Source of the DNA: Brachyhypopomus gauderio
Lineage: Eukaryota > Chordata > Actinopteri > Gymnotiformes > Hypopomidae
Reading direction: 5' to 3'
Assembly (NCBI RefSeq): GCF_052324685.1
Contig: NC_135213.1
Span: 41,078,700-41,142,699 of the forward strand
Length of the DNA: 64,000 nt
Part shown: positions 33,302 to 46,300 of the stretch, one piece after another
How positions within the stretch are numbered: position 1 is the first letter of the stretch
How the letters are laid out: each line of letters starts with the position of its first letter
Notes under the pieces: generated by a model
Told to the model about the DNA's origin: nothing
The model's input: the letters and a program-made list of their open reading frames with translations, nothing else
Database searches by the model: none
Translations under genes and position numbers: made by a program

Positions 33302-35888
33302 ATGATGGCAAAATGGCCCTGGACACTAAGAGTCTGGCTACTTTTATTCATTCTAGAAGAGAAAGGTATGGAAATGTGTGTGTTGTCTTTATTCTGATGG
33401 TGGTTGGGGTGTTACTGCACACATGGAGAGACTTCTTTCTTTTGCCTCATAAATATTTGATGTTTACCATGACGTTTATGACTTTTACTTTATTATATTG
33501 AAAGCCTTGGATGTATGTATATGGTAATCTTCAGTTTAATGTAGCTCTTTTACACCTTTGTTTATATTCTTTCGTCTCTATGCATGTGTCTCTTATTCTT
33601 TCATTATTTGTTTAATTTTCTTTGTGTCATTCAGCGCCCTGTTTTCTTCCTGCTCCTAAAAATGTGACAATTGTCTCCTTTAATTTGGAGCACAAGCTCA
33701 CCTGGGCCCCAGGTGATGGGAGTTCTCCCTCCACACACTTCCGTGTGCAGGTGTATCGTAACAAGTAGGTGAAGAAGTCTTAGTTCTAGCACAAACATTA
33801 ATTTTGTGAACTTCTTATTCAACAAAACTGGGTTTGAGCAAAATCCCAAGTGTCTTTAATGAAACTGATGAACAACTTCTTCTCTTTGCTGTAGGAGGAA
33901 ACTCTGGGTGCCGGTTTCAAACTGCTCAGATTTGCAGGCCGGTGAACTATGTGACTTGACTACATCTTTCAAGAACATATACCTTTATCATCTGGCTCGA
34001 GTGCAGGCTTATACCACAGACCATGAATCTAACTGGACCAGTTCAAAGTTCTTCTGTCCCCTACTGGAGAGTAAGTACATGGCCACGATCAGCCTATGTG
34101 CACACAGCTTACACCTGACACACCACCACACACTCACCAGAGGTCAGGGGTCAGCAGCCTGTTTATACCGTGTCATTCCTTGACTCTCATTCCCTTTACT
34201 CAGCAACACTGGGTCCTCCTGTAGTGTCACTGACAGGCTGTGGAAACTGCCTGCTTCTACAGCTCAGTCCTCCAATCAACAGGGGTCGCCACCATGACCT
34301 GTTGGATTACTTCTTTAGGGAGTACACTGTGAATGTGTGTAGAACTAGAGACAAGGCACAGGTGAGTTTGAAATGTTTATATGTATGCTTTTATTTCCCT
34401 TATTTCATATATCATCTTGGGTTATGGCAGATTTTATTATTGCTTTCAAAACTTGTTAGCTATTTTTTCCATAAAAGAACAAAAGAAAGGAAACAAAATG
34501 CATTCAGTCACTTTATATTCCTTGAATTGGATGGTTATTATTATAAGTTAGGAGGCCTTCTTTCCCCTCAGTATGGTTCACATGTAGAGAAAACTGACTT
34601 CCTCTGCTTGTAAACAGTGTCCTCCATGTCTGAACCCAGATATGGGGATTTCTACACCACCACATCGTTGCACGCATGCACATACATACGCACACATTTG
34701 TGGTTGCTAGAAAGTCGAACTCTCTCCCACACAGCAAGAGTCCTTTGTACACGTTTTCACAGAAAACTCAAGCATAGCTTTTCAACTTTTTTGAAGACAG
34801 GAAACAGCATTATCTAAACTATGACTTCCATATCAGAGTCAAACATTTACAGAAAACGAGCTAGATACAGGAAATATAATATTCTTTAAGCTTTGTGGTT
34901 AATTTTACCAACCCAATTATGAAAAATGCATGTATGTGCACATAAACAGCAATGTGTTTGTTCTGTACTCCGATAATAAATGACTTTTGTATTACCTTTA
35001 GCTTAGCATCTTTTTTTCTTTTTTGTTTTATATGTCCATTTTTTTTCTCCGAAATGCAATGACTGCAACACAATGTATGTGACTGTATGTGCTGTTGATT
35101 CATCCTTCTTCCTAGTTTACAGTCAGGGCTTCCTCTGGTCAGACTCTGATTAAGTACCTTGAGAAGGGGGCACAATACTGCATCACCGCTCTGGCTGTGT
35201 CAAACGTAAACAAGCGTGCCCGTCCGTCCGGCCCACACTGTGCCTTCACCAGCCTGGAGTCTGTCGCTACAGCTACAGGTTCGTCTGTTGTCATGGCATT
35301 CAGCTTGTCAACATCAGCACACCTCATTACGGCTTTATAATTACAGCCTGCTCAAAGGTCCCCACCTTTACCTTTTAAAGTGGATATGGATGTTGTCATT
35401 AAATTATAGTATATAAAATTATGTATATAATTTTAGTTATGTATATAGATGTAGTTCATCTGTAACGTAGTGCGTGTATTCCCTGTCCCACAGTGCCTGT
35501 GATTTTGGGTTTACTGTGTGTATTCTTGGTCTTGATGATGCTGGGATGTGCGGTTCTAATCAGAAGTGGGGATCTTGATTCTCTCCATAAGCACCTATCA
35601 ACAATTTTGGTACAACATTCTTAATGTCCCTCTTGGTTATATTGGGAGAAATATGTAGTTGTTGTTGTTGGCTGAAATAAGACTAGTATTCATATCTGTA
35701 GAATTATTGTATTTTGTCATTGGCCCACGCCTCCTCTTCTCTCCTCTTCTGGTTTATTTACTTTCTTGCTCTCTTTTCAGTATTGTCTTCATGCAATCAC
35801 AAATGCCTTCTTACCTAGAAGAGCACAGGAGCCCTCTGCTGCCTACATACCACCACTGGAGCCCAGAGAAGACCTCGTGTTTGAGTGA
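33302..35888 (+). CDS. Receptor gene C: IFNAR2-like CRFB1/2/3-group receptor with short tail, 7 exons, 304 aa
   Basis: Exons are 33302-33365, 33635-33764, 33895-34070, 34204-34361, 35116-35278, 35494-35609 and 35781-35888; phases are 1,2,1,0,1,0. The signal peptide (MMAKWPWTLRVWLLLFIL) is followed by D1 (APKNVTIVSFN, LTWAPG, WVPVSNCSDL/LCDLTTS) and D2 (GPPVVSLTGCGNCLLL, QYCITA/GPHCAF). The transmembrane helix (about 231-252) leads to LSTIL and a tail of only about 45 residues. The tail's end, AYIPPLEPREDLVFE, aligns with LPPLEAMDMVEVI of human IFNAR2 and [13 protein letters not shown] of gene B, then a TGA stops it. It therefore keeps the juxtamembrane region but lacks the distal acidic and tyrosine part. 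The 304 aa compare with 497-623 in its neighbours. It could be a short signalling-poor or decoy chain like human IFNAR2b. Confidence 0.82.
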
Positions 35889-36219
35889 ACCATCTGCGAT
35901 GACTAAATTGCAAAAGAGTCACTGTGATACAGTGCAGATAAGACAAAATGAATATTCATTAGCCTTAACGCAAAAGTATGTCATAATGAAACTTGAGAAA
36001 ACAGAAGTAACCAAAGGAAACATATGGTGATGCTGATGCATATGCAACAGGGGGAGATTCAACTCTCATTTACATCTGAGCACAACATTCTCAGAACATC
36101 AATGTGAGATATATTTCTCAGTTTTGTTCAGTACGACAACCTCATGACAGGTTTTATGAATTCTTCATAAGAGCTTGTAGAACAATCCTATTAGAAATAC
36201 ACCAACACCAATCTTATTT

Positions 36220-37100
36220 GTTTTATCTAATAACAATTTGTCACTTTTTAATGTTTTGTTTTATATTTTAATGTTTTAAACATTCTATATGCTGCTTGTA
36301 TTTTTTGTATTGTAAAGCAACTTTGAGTGTCCTGAAAAGTGCTAAATAAAATAAATAATATGCATTATTATAATATTCTATAATTTTCATTAAAACTAGA
36401 CACATTAAGACCATTTATAAGGAGCTTGTAACCACACAGAATATTAAAAATTATATTAAGAGGTACATGAAGATTAATATACTATTATTAGTATGCTGTT
36501 CTTTTAAATCACTCATTACTGTTTTTCTTGTATTTATTTTTATTTTTTGGGTAAAAAAACAATAGTTACTGAACTTATGGAAAATTTAAACATGGCTTTG
36601 CTGACTTGCTGGCGAATTGTGAGTCATTCCTTCCTAATTTCATCAGTTCAATTGATCTCCTGTTACACTTCATGCCAAAATGAGTTGCTACCGTTTCCTG
36701 AACCCAAAACCTCAGGTCAATTGGATACATGTAGCTCTGAGCAACTGACATCTTGACCTACATTTCAATTTAAGACATTTAGCAGTGTCCTCACCTACTG
36801 TACCACCAACAGGCTGGAGACCAACACCACCCTTAAACAGAGAGAATTGCAGTAACGAGAGCTCAAATCTAGACTGAGAGATACAACAGACAAGACCGTT
36901 GAAGCGTGAATATAAACCATAACTAAGTCATGATTAGGTCACATTCAGGTGCTTCTCAAAGACAGGTGTCTTCATTCGGCGTTTGAAGGCAGAGCAGAAG
37001 AGACTTGATGTTTGCTTTCTCGGAGTTTTAAAGGGTGAAGGTTCAAGCCCAGCCTTGTATCCGTGGGTGTCCGTGACTGTTGAAGAAGCCCAACTTGGTA
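36220..37100. other. Gene C downstream region with LINE remnants
   Basis: 36290-36360 (tgtaaagcaactttgagtgt...aaataaaataaat) resembles a common fish LINE 3' end and could also serve as poly(A) signal for gene C. 36740-37080 resembles the minus-strand L2 3' region (acatttagcagtgtcc, tcttcattcggcgtttgaa). No gene seen. Confidence 0.5.
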
Positions 37101-37210
37101 ATTGCGGCGTGTAGCGCCCCAGTGTACCGTCCCCTCCCGTGAACACCACGGACATCAGGACTGTAGACACCAACACTGACGTGAACCACTTCCTGTCTTC
37201 AACAACGACG

Positions 37211-37224
37211 AGTTTCGTTTTCTT
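37211..37224 (+). promoter_or_regulatory. ISRE upstream of il10rb
   Basis: AGTTTCGTTTTCTT matches the ISRE consensus AGTTTCNNTTTCNY at every fixed position. It lies 104 bp before the first ATG of il10rb, where the promoter or 5' UTR should be. This is the binding site class for ISGF3/IRFs, suggesting interferon-inducible expression. Confidence 0.65.
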
Positions 37225-37327
37225 CTGGAGCTCCACCTCCTCACTCTTCAAATTCCCCACAGAAACGAGAACAACGAGAACAACACACCTCCATCAGCCC
37301 GGAAGGAGCGGAGGAGCGGACAGGGAC

Positions 37328-40300
37328 ATGTCCTCCCGTGTTGGATATCGCTTCTTCGGACTGGACGCGACCATGTTGCTGCTTCTATCAGTACTCGTAC
37401 ACAGCTCTGTTTCTCTTCTGGCAGGTCAGACTTTGCTTTTTATGTCGTTAAATGAAACATCAGAATATCTTACCATAAGGGGAAATCAATCTAAATTTGT
37501 TAACATTCAATGTCCAACATGTTAGTTTCGTATTCTTAAAAAATGTGTCGTTATTTTTAATGTGACATTGTATTTTAACTGTGAGATACTGTCATACGCA
37601 AGAGTTGGGGAATTCTTTAACAACTTACTGTAAATGTGTGCTTTACTTCCTTTACCAGCCGGGCCTGCATAGTTACAATCGGACACATTGTTTGAAGCAA
37701 ACAGCCTTGGTAACTAAGACGGGCACAAATAATTTATTTATTATTGATTTATTTTAAAGTTACTGATCTATATATGTGTAGAGTGGTGATATAACCCAGT
37801 TACTGATCTATATATGTGTAGAGTGGTGATTCAACCCAGTTACTGATCTATATATGTGTAGAGTGGTGATACAGCCCAGTTACTGATCTATATATGTGTA
37901 GAGTGGTGATACAGCCCAGTTACTGATCTATATATGTGTAGAGTGGTGATACAGCCCAGTTACTGATCTATATATGTGTAGAGTGGTGATACAGCCCAGT
38001 TACTGATCTATATATGTGTAGAGTGGTGATATAACCCAGTTACTGATCTATATATGTGTAGAGTGGTGATATAACCCAGTTACTGATCTATATATGTGTA
38101 GAGTGGTGATATAGCCCAGTTACTGATCTATATATGTGTAGAGTGGTGATACAGCCCAGTTACTAATCTATATATGTGTAGAGTGGTGATTCAACCCAGT
38201 TACTGATCTATATATGTGTAGAGTGGTAATACAGCCCAGTTACTGATCTATATATGTGTAGAGTGGTGATATAACCCAGTTACTGATCTATATATGTGTA
38301 GAGTGGTGATACAGCCCAGTTACTGATCTATATATGTGTAGAGTGGTGATATAACCCAGTTACTGATCTATATATGTGTAGAGTGGTGATATAACCCAGT
38401 TACTGATCTATATATGTGTAGAGTGGTGATATAACCCAGTTACTGATCTATATATGTGTAGATTGGTGATACAGCCCAGTTACTGATCTATATATATGTA
38501 GAGTGGTGATATAACCCAGTTACTGATCTATATATGTGTAGAGTGGTGATACAGCCCAGTTACTGATCTATATATGTGTAGAGTGGTGATATAACCCAGT
38601 TACTGATCTATATATGTGTAGAGTGGTGATATAACCCAGTTACTGACACTCAGAACAAGTCTGGATACAAAAACTATTATGGACACTAAAACTAAAACTT
38701 TAAAAAAAACTTTTTAAAAATTTTACAAACATTGGTAACATAAATATTATACTGTTAATTTATGTCCTGTACTGTCTATATTTTTTAACTGTACCCTACA
38801 GTTTATTTTTGCCATGTTATTTTTTTTTTTTTGCAAACGTGGTTATCATAAAGTGATTTAGTTGTGAGACAGTCGTGCCAAGTAAAGCATAGGATAATAA
38901 TAATAATAATAATTGCGTTCGTTCTCTAACAGCCAACATACAACCAGCTAATAGCGATACAGTTGTATTTGGTACTACTCGAGAACTTGCATGTCTCGCA
39001 TGATTTCTTTCCAATTCTTTCTTTGGCGTGCCTGTTTTTCAAGCATTCTCAAGTCGGCAATTGTCTTCAGTTGTTTTGGCAATTGTGATATTGCTAGCGT
39101 GATTATGCTGCTCGTTATTTCCTTGAGGTCGTTGTTGATGATTGTCGCTAGTGTCGTTCTTGGGGCACCTCTAAAACCATCTCCTTTCTTTACCTCTCGA
39201 AAATAGTTTATCATTGTAGCTTTAGCTGGGATCTTATCTTCCATTCTTAGTACATGACCAAGCATTCTCCATCTGGCACTTTTAATTGTCTTCGAGATTT
39301 TATCAGTTTGACAAGTCTCGTAGAGCTTGATGTTGGAGATTCTATTCGGGTAATATACCCCTATTACCGATCTCAGTTGTTTTCTATGGAATATGTTGAA
39401 TTCTTCCATTTCTAGCTTGGTTAAGGCCCATGCACTTGCATTGTATGTGAGAATTGGTGTGATGTATGTATTGTAGAGCTGGATCTTCTTATTTAAGCTG
39501 ATCTTGTTGTGCTTATTGCTCCACAACCTCCACATACTTTTCATGGATGAAGTTGCAAGTTGTTTGCGTCTCTGCATTTCTTCATAATCACCCAGCAGAG
39601 TGCCTATTTCTTGACTTTTCGCCAGTTTTCATCCTCTTTTTTTTTCTCCTGTCTCAGGACTGTATGTTCTGTTTTATCCTGGTTCATCGTGAGATTCCAT
39701 TGTGCAAGGATGCCTGGTGCTGTTGCTTCAATTTTGTCAATGTAGGCTTTGTTGCTACTGATGAAGTCTGTATCATCTGCGTACTCGATTTCTTCTGGTA
39801 GTGCTTCATCTTCTTTGAGACGTGGACATGCTGAACGCAGTTGTCTGAGTGCAAGTTCTAGATAGATGGCGAATAGAACTGGACTTAGCGCGTCTCCTTG
39901 TGGTGAACCGATATTGGTGTCTACTGGATTTGAGAGAGCACCTTTTATTCGAGCGACTAGCGTGGTCTTGTCAAGCAGGATGTGAGATAGTCTCCAGCTA
40001 TCCTCGTCTACGATGTGGAGTAGCTCCTTGAGCAATTCGTTGCGATCAATTGTGTCGAATGCTCTGCTGAGATCTATGCCAAGGATGTAAACTATCTCTT
40101 TAGCCTTCATTATTCTTGAAATCATCCATTTGTGTGCCCATACGGCATCTGTTGTGCTACGTTCACGTCTGAAACCGCTTTGGCCTGGTGACAAAAATGA
40201 CTCAATTGTTGGTCTGATGCGGTTCAGAGTGATTGTTGACAGGACTTTTCTAAGTGTGTTGAGTAGAACAATTGGTCTAAGACTACTCATCAATCCTGCT

Positions 40301-43300
40301 GGTTTGCCAGGTTTTTGCAGTACAATGAGAGTACCTGTACCAATTTGGAGGTCTTCGTTCTTCTCAATCATCTGATTTAGTGTTTTTGCGATGTTTTGAT
40401 ATAGTAAATCGGAGCCATATTTTAGTAGTTCGCCTGGTAATTCATCTGGACCTGCTGCTCTGTTGTTATTCAGCTTTTTGGCAGCGGCAGCCACTTCTTC
40501 CGCTGTGATTGGTTTTTGTAATGGTCCATTTTCTCGTTCTTCCAGTTTTGATTTCTTTTTGTCGTAGAGCAGTTGATGGAAGTGCCCTGCTACTATTTCG
40601 GCCGCTTCTTCTGGTTGAGCGATGGTGTTGTCCTGCTTCTTGATGACGACTGTTGCAGGTTTGTCTCTCGTTAGCTCTCTCACTGCTTGGTACATTTGTG
40701 CAGTGTTCTTGAGGGAGTCGATTTCCGCTGCTTTTTTCTTCAATCTCTTTCTCTCTGAGATGTTTTAGATGCTTATGTATCTTGTTAAGAGTCTTGTTGT
40801 CAGGGCTGGCTCGGATGCCGTGCCGTCCACGTCCGCTAGGGGCACCCGAACCAGTCCTAGACTCCAGCAGCGCAATCAGCAATGATCTGTCTCACCTGTT
40901 GCCATGGCTTCATAAGGAAGCGTTTGGAGACAGATCATTGCTGATTCGTTTTGGTCTCATGCCGTCTCGTACTCAGCCTTCTCTCTCTTGTCTCGCTCCT
41001 AAGGTGTCTCGCCACCTTACTCTTGCTTTTTCTAGCCCTCTCTTGTCTCTATCTTTTACCTTTACTTATTCCTACCTCCTGCGCCACGTCTGGCCCATCT
41101 CAAGTTTTCCACCAACCTTATCTCTTCCTGTCAGTTACTCTTTTGTTTTTGGGAAGGGTTTTTGTTTTGTTGCGGCGTACGCCTCTGGCCAGCCACTTCC
41201 CCTGGGTTCCTTAGTTCGTTTTACGCGTTGACTTTTTCCGCGTTCTTTCAGTTACCTTTATTTTCCTACCGTGTCTTCACGGTTTTAGTATTGCATTTCT
41301 ACGCGTTGAGTTTTCCGCGTCCTGGTGAGTTTCGTTTTACTTCTGAGTGTATGCGGAGTGGTATTCTGTTGTGTTTTCTGTTTGTTCGCGCGTGTCTATG
41401 TGATAAGCACTTCTCCCTATTTGTTCCTAACGGCATTTGGGTTCTATTCTCCCTTCGTTTTCTTACGCGTGTGTACCGGTCTGTACACCCCGCGTTACAC
41501 TTGTTGCGTTCTTTTTTGAGCTGCTGACTTTGATTGTCAGTTATATTTGAATTGTTCAATGCAATTCTCAGCTCTTTTTGCTTTTCTGAGAGCTCCTGCA
41601 CGATTGGACATTGTTGTTTTGTGCCTTTCTTCTCAATCGTACTAACTGTTAGTGTGGCCGCATTGACAAGCGAGCTTCTGATTTCACACCATTGGTCGAA
41701 CGCTGTTTTTGTTGTGGCTGTGTTGTCGATCGAGTTCAGTGCTTTATCTAGCTCAGCTTGAAATCTGTGTTGGTCTGACTCGTTGTTTGCCAGCCTTGAT
41801 ACGTTGAGTTTTGCTTGTTTCTTATTTGCGCCTTGCCGTCTTAAGTAATTTGGCTTGATCATGATAGTGGTGATGACTAATCGATGATCGGAGTACACGG
41901 TTGTGCCCATGTAGCTGCGTGCGTTTATGGTGAGTTGTATTTGTTGCCTGGACACAAATATGTAATCAATTTGGTTGTAGATATTGACTTCCGTGTTGGT
42001 GCGTGGATCGGTCCTCTTGCTTGCCCATGTTGTTCTGTGGCTTGCTTTATGCTTGAATCTGGTGTTTGTAGCAATGAGGTTGTGCGATTCAGCAAATTCT
42101 ACTAGGGCTTGTCCATTGGGGTTGCGTCTACCGCGCCCGAATCGCCCGATACATTGAGTGTTTGGTATGTTGACACCAATTTTTGCATTAAAATCACCCG
42201 CTAGAACGAGGGTTGACTCTTTGTTTGTTTCAGCTATGATCTGATTTAGTTGATCATAAAGCTGATCTCGCTCTTTCTGTCCTTTCTCTGTCTTTGTTCT
42301 TTCTTATGTTGGCGCGTACACGTTGATGATTTTTAGACGCGTTCATTTGGTTAGACGGAAAGTTGCAACGGCGATTCTATCACTCACTGATTTATATGTG
42401 ATCAGTCTGGATGTCCATTTTTTGCTCACTACAAAGCCAAGACCGTAATGGCGTTGTTCACTGGGCAGAGTAATTAGTCTGTACCCGTCTCTATTCTCAT
42501 CCATTTGTCCGGTCTTTGTCTCTTGTATGCAGCTTATGTCGACTTGGTAGCTCTTTAGATCTTGGATGAGCTGTGCTTGCTTGTGTTGATCGTTGAGGCC
42601 ACGCACGTTGAAAGTTGCAATTTTTGTTGCTTTGGTAGTCCTCATGTGATCCTGATTGACTTTAGTGCAGTTTGTTGGCTGCACTTCACACTTGTCAGCA
42701 TGTGATCCAAGCATAGCATAACCATACCCAATATTGTTATCAGTTCTGTATTCCAGTATATGATATTCTGGTGTTTTGCCTAAGCATTTATATAAACATG
42801 CTGTTGTTTTCATTTTCTTTTGTGCATTGGCATGAGTAGGATAAAGTATGATGACATTGAAGCGGGTTCGGGAAACGAGGCAGAAACTGCTTAATCCAGA
42901 AATCCTGAGGAGGGAAACTTTATTTTCCACGCAACTCAAACAATAGCACTTTTTTCTCCCCCTCCCCTGACGCGCACAGGCTCCGCCCCCCCAGTGTCAC
43001 TTAAAGAGCTAAAACTCCCTGAGTGGCCAAGTGCCTGTCTGTTAGGGAATTCACTGCGAGGAGTAGTAGTCGCTACAGTATTATGATGATCACTGAATTC
43101 ACTTTTTGTGTGTGTATGTCTTTCATCGCCCTCAGATCGTCTTCCCCCCCCTGAGAATGTGACAATAAAATCATACAACCTGGGGCTGGTTTTGGAGTGG
43201 GATCCACCTCGCAGCTCTACAGGGAGAGACTTCAAGTACTCAGCAGAGTACAAGTACGGTTAACGTTACAAGAAGAAAAACTAGAGGAACTGTCACGTGG

Positions 43301-46300
43301 TCCCGCCTCCCCCCTGTCAGTCATGTCTTTTGTTTTGTTCTCTGTGTGTTTGAGTGTCTTTTATTTTGAAATTCCTAGTTGTCTCTGTTTTCACACCCCT
43401 GCCTTGTTCCCCGCCCCTCATTATTGCTTTCAGGTGTGTCTTGTTGTGTCCCTTGTATAGTTGGTGTATTTAAGTCCTGTGTTTGGGCTTTAGTGTTGTG
43501 GGTTGTATGTTGTCAGTAGTAAGCTGTAGGTCGAATGTTCTAGTCGTGAGTAGTGGTATTTGTTCATGTAGTTCATGCTCTCTGTGTCTTTTTGTGTTAA
43601 CTTTCATGTCACCTTTGGTCTTTGTATAAGTTGTTATCTTTTGTGTTAGTGATTTATATTAAGTCTCCTTAAAATCTGCGATTGCGTCCTACCTGCTCAG
43701 CCAATCCGTTACAGGAACATTCATATGATCTGCATCTTACTACAGGTGTGTTTCTGAGGTTTATACCCATGTGCTAATGTTCTGTGTTTTTGTTTGGTGT
43801 TTGTGTTTTTAGAGGGTGGAATGAATTTGAAGCTGAGTGTAACAACACCTCGGCATTAAATTGTGATTTCACAAATAACATCACACCTTTTGGTACTTAC
43901 ACGTTCCGTGTGCGGACAGAGCTGGAGGAAGAGAGTTCTGTTTGGGTGGAGACTGAGGCGATAGCTTTGGATAAAATAAGTGAGTGGCCTTTCATTTGTT
44001 TATCACCTATGCTGTCTGTTTTTGTTCTTCTCTGGATGAAATTTTAGATCATAATTTTGATATTGAGGTCACTGAGAAATCAACATTTTTGTTTCTATAA
44101 AAAAGATGATTTGCTATTACTGACTCCATATTTGAGCGTTTCTGTTCTAACCAGTTTTCCTGTGTTCATTCGTGTTCTGTGATAGCTGTGATAGGTCGTC
44201 CAGATGTCAGGCTGTTGAGCAGGAGAGGGGAAATTGAGGTTGATATCACGGATCCTGTCCTAAGGAAAAGTGATATTAATAACGTTTTTTCAATGGTTTC
44301 ATATGACATCCATTACTGGACTAGCATTGAATCAAAGGTATGATGTCATGTCCAGAACTTTAAGAACGTTAGTGTTGTCTTTGTATCACTTTTTCGTCAA
44401 CAGAAAGGCAGACATCTTCTACAAGGGCTGGAGTAGAAACACAAGTTTGAGATTTTGGCACTGGCACCATGGCGGTGGAAAAATGTTGTACTCATGTTGT
44501 TTGTGGTTTTGTGTATTGACTCCTGTCCTGCACTGTTATATGTGATTGAGCCAAGCACTCAAAAACAAAGCAGCTTCATATATTTAGCAGAGATGTGAAA
44601 ACCAGGCATAATTATCATACTGCATTAGGAACATTAATTGTAGAAATGCAGCTAGTGTATAATTTTATAGCTTTTTTTCCCCAAGACAAGCAAAATATAT
44701 ACATAGCAAAACAATTTTTAGCATCGTGTGCCCAAGCTCGTGTTCAAAAATTATGGTTCTACTTTAGTTCTGTTTTACTCCCAGAGACTCCATGAGACCA
44801 CAGATTCCTTTAAATATAACGCCAGTTTGCAAGATAATAATTTTGATACAAAGAAAAGACAAAATACAAGATGAGTTCTCATACTCAATGTAATATTATA
44901 TAATTTCAGTACTTGTTCACTGTGCAATGTCCACTTTGTTTGGAAATTATTCTTTTGATCCAGTTGTTTTTCACTCACATCAGTCAATTCAATTAAGAAT
45001 TCCAATTGTAATCAAAAATACAGAATATATATGACATTTCACCAACTGATTGGATATATTTACAATAGCTAATCTTTCACAAAAAATCACTACATAAAAA
45101 CCAAACGGAGATACTGAGAATAACCTTTTTGAATTAATTTACATTTTGTTTCTGTGGACAGTAGGCTATCTGGTTTCCTATTTGTGTTACGTGTTTATCT
45201 CTTGTCCATGTAGGTTGTATTTTGTGTTTGTGTTTTCTGTTCCTCTTCATGACTCAGTGTACTGAGAAACTGTCGGTTATTGACTGCAAGTAAATTTCCT
45301 TTGCCACAATTGATTTGGGCTAGTGACCAATTCCATAAAATCCATCACACATTTCTGTATTGTTTTTAACAGGCCTTTGGTGTTTGTGTTTGCAAGATCT
45401 CCCCATTATTTCATTAGCTCAAGTAACATGACAAATGCAAAATGTGTATGTAGATTACATTGTCATATAAAGTGTTAACATGAAAATGTATATCATATTA
45501 ACAGGTAAAATGTTTTATGATAGCCTTGAAGTGGCTAGTTTGCTCAAGTGCTTCTTGAAGAGATGTATCTTCAGGCAGAGGCGGTCTTTGCATAGAGGCG
45601 TGGCTAGGCAACTGCCTTGAGCCCCTCCCACTGCAGCCCACTGTAGGGGCCCCCTGATTAGCTGACTTATTTCTCACATATTAATGTTGATTGGCCCCCT
45701 AGCTAAATTCGCCTTGAGCCCCCAAATTGCTAAGTCCCCCACTGTCTTCAGGCTTAAGTTCTTTCCATCGTCAGGGCAATAATACAGAAAAGAGTTTGAA
45801 GGATTAGTGTTCCCCCTCTGTTGAAGGCCAGCGGTTAAAGATGAGCTGGACTTGATGTATGAAGTGTGTGTGATGTGGTGTGTCATGAGACTGTTGCACT
45901 CAGTAGGATGGCAGCAGGTCTATTTTTGGCTTTGTAGACACGTGTCAAGGTTTAGAATATGTTGTGGCCGAATACGTTAAGCCAGTAGAAAGAACACAGC
46001 AATGGTAGTTGGGAAAGATGAATATACATTTTCCGGCTACATTCTGGGTCATCTGCAAGTGTTTAGTGGAATATTCAGGATATAAGGTTAATGATCTTGG
46101 GAGGGGGGGGACTTATTTCATAGACTGGTCAAAGTGTAAAGTGTTATTTTATGAAACAGGGGGGCTGAAAGTATCAGTTACTGCTGAATGTATCACATGT
46201 GTTAGGCATGAAAAAGTTTAAATAAAGATTTGGTCAATAGTGTTCCAATACATACATTTGTTGCTAAGATGTTATCAGTATAATTGATTAGTTGTTGCAG

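Noticed and set aside
37759..38646. CRISPR-like array
   Set aside because: Units are contiguous tandem copies without unique spacers, in a vertebrate intron; this is a minisatellite.
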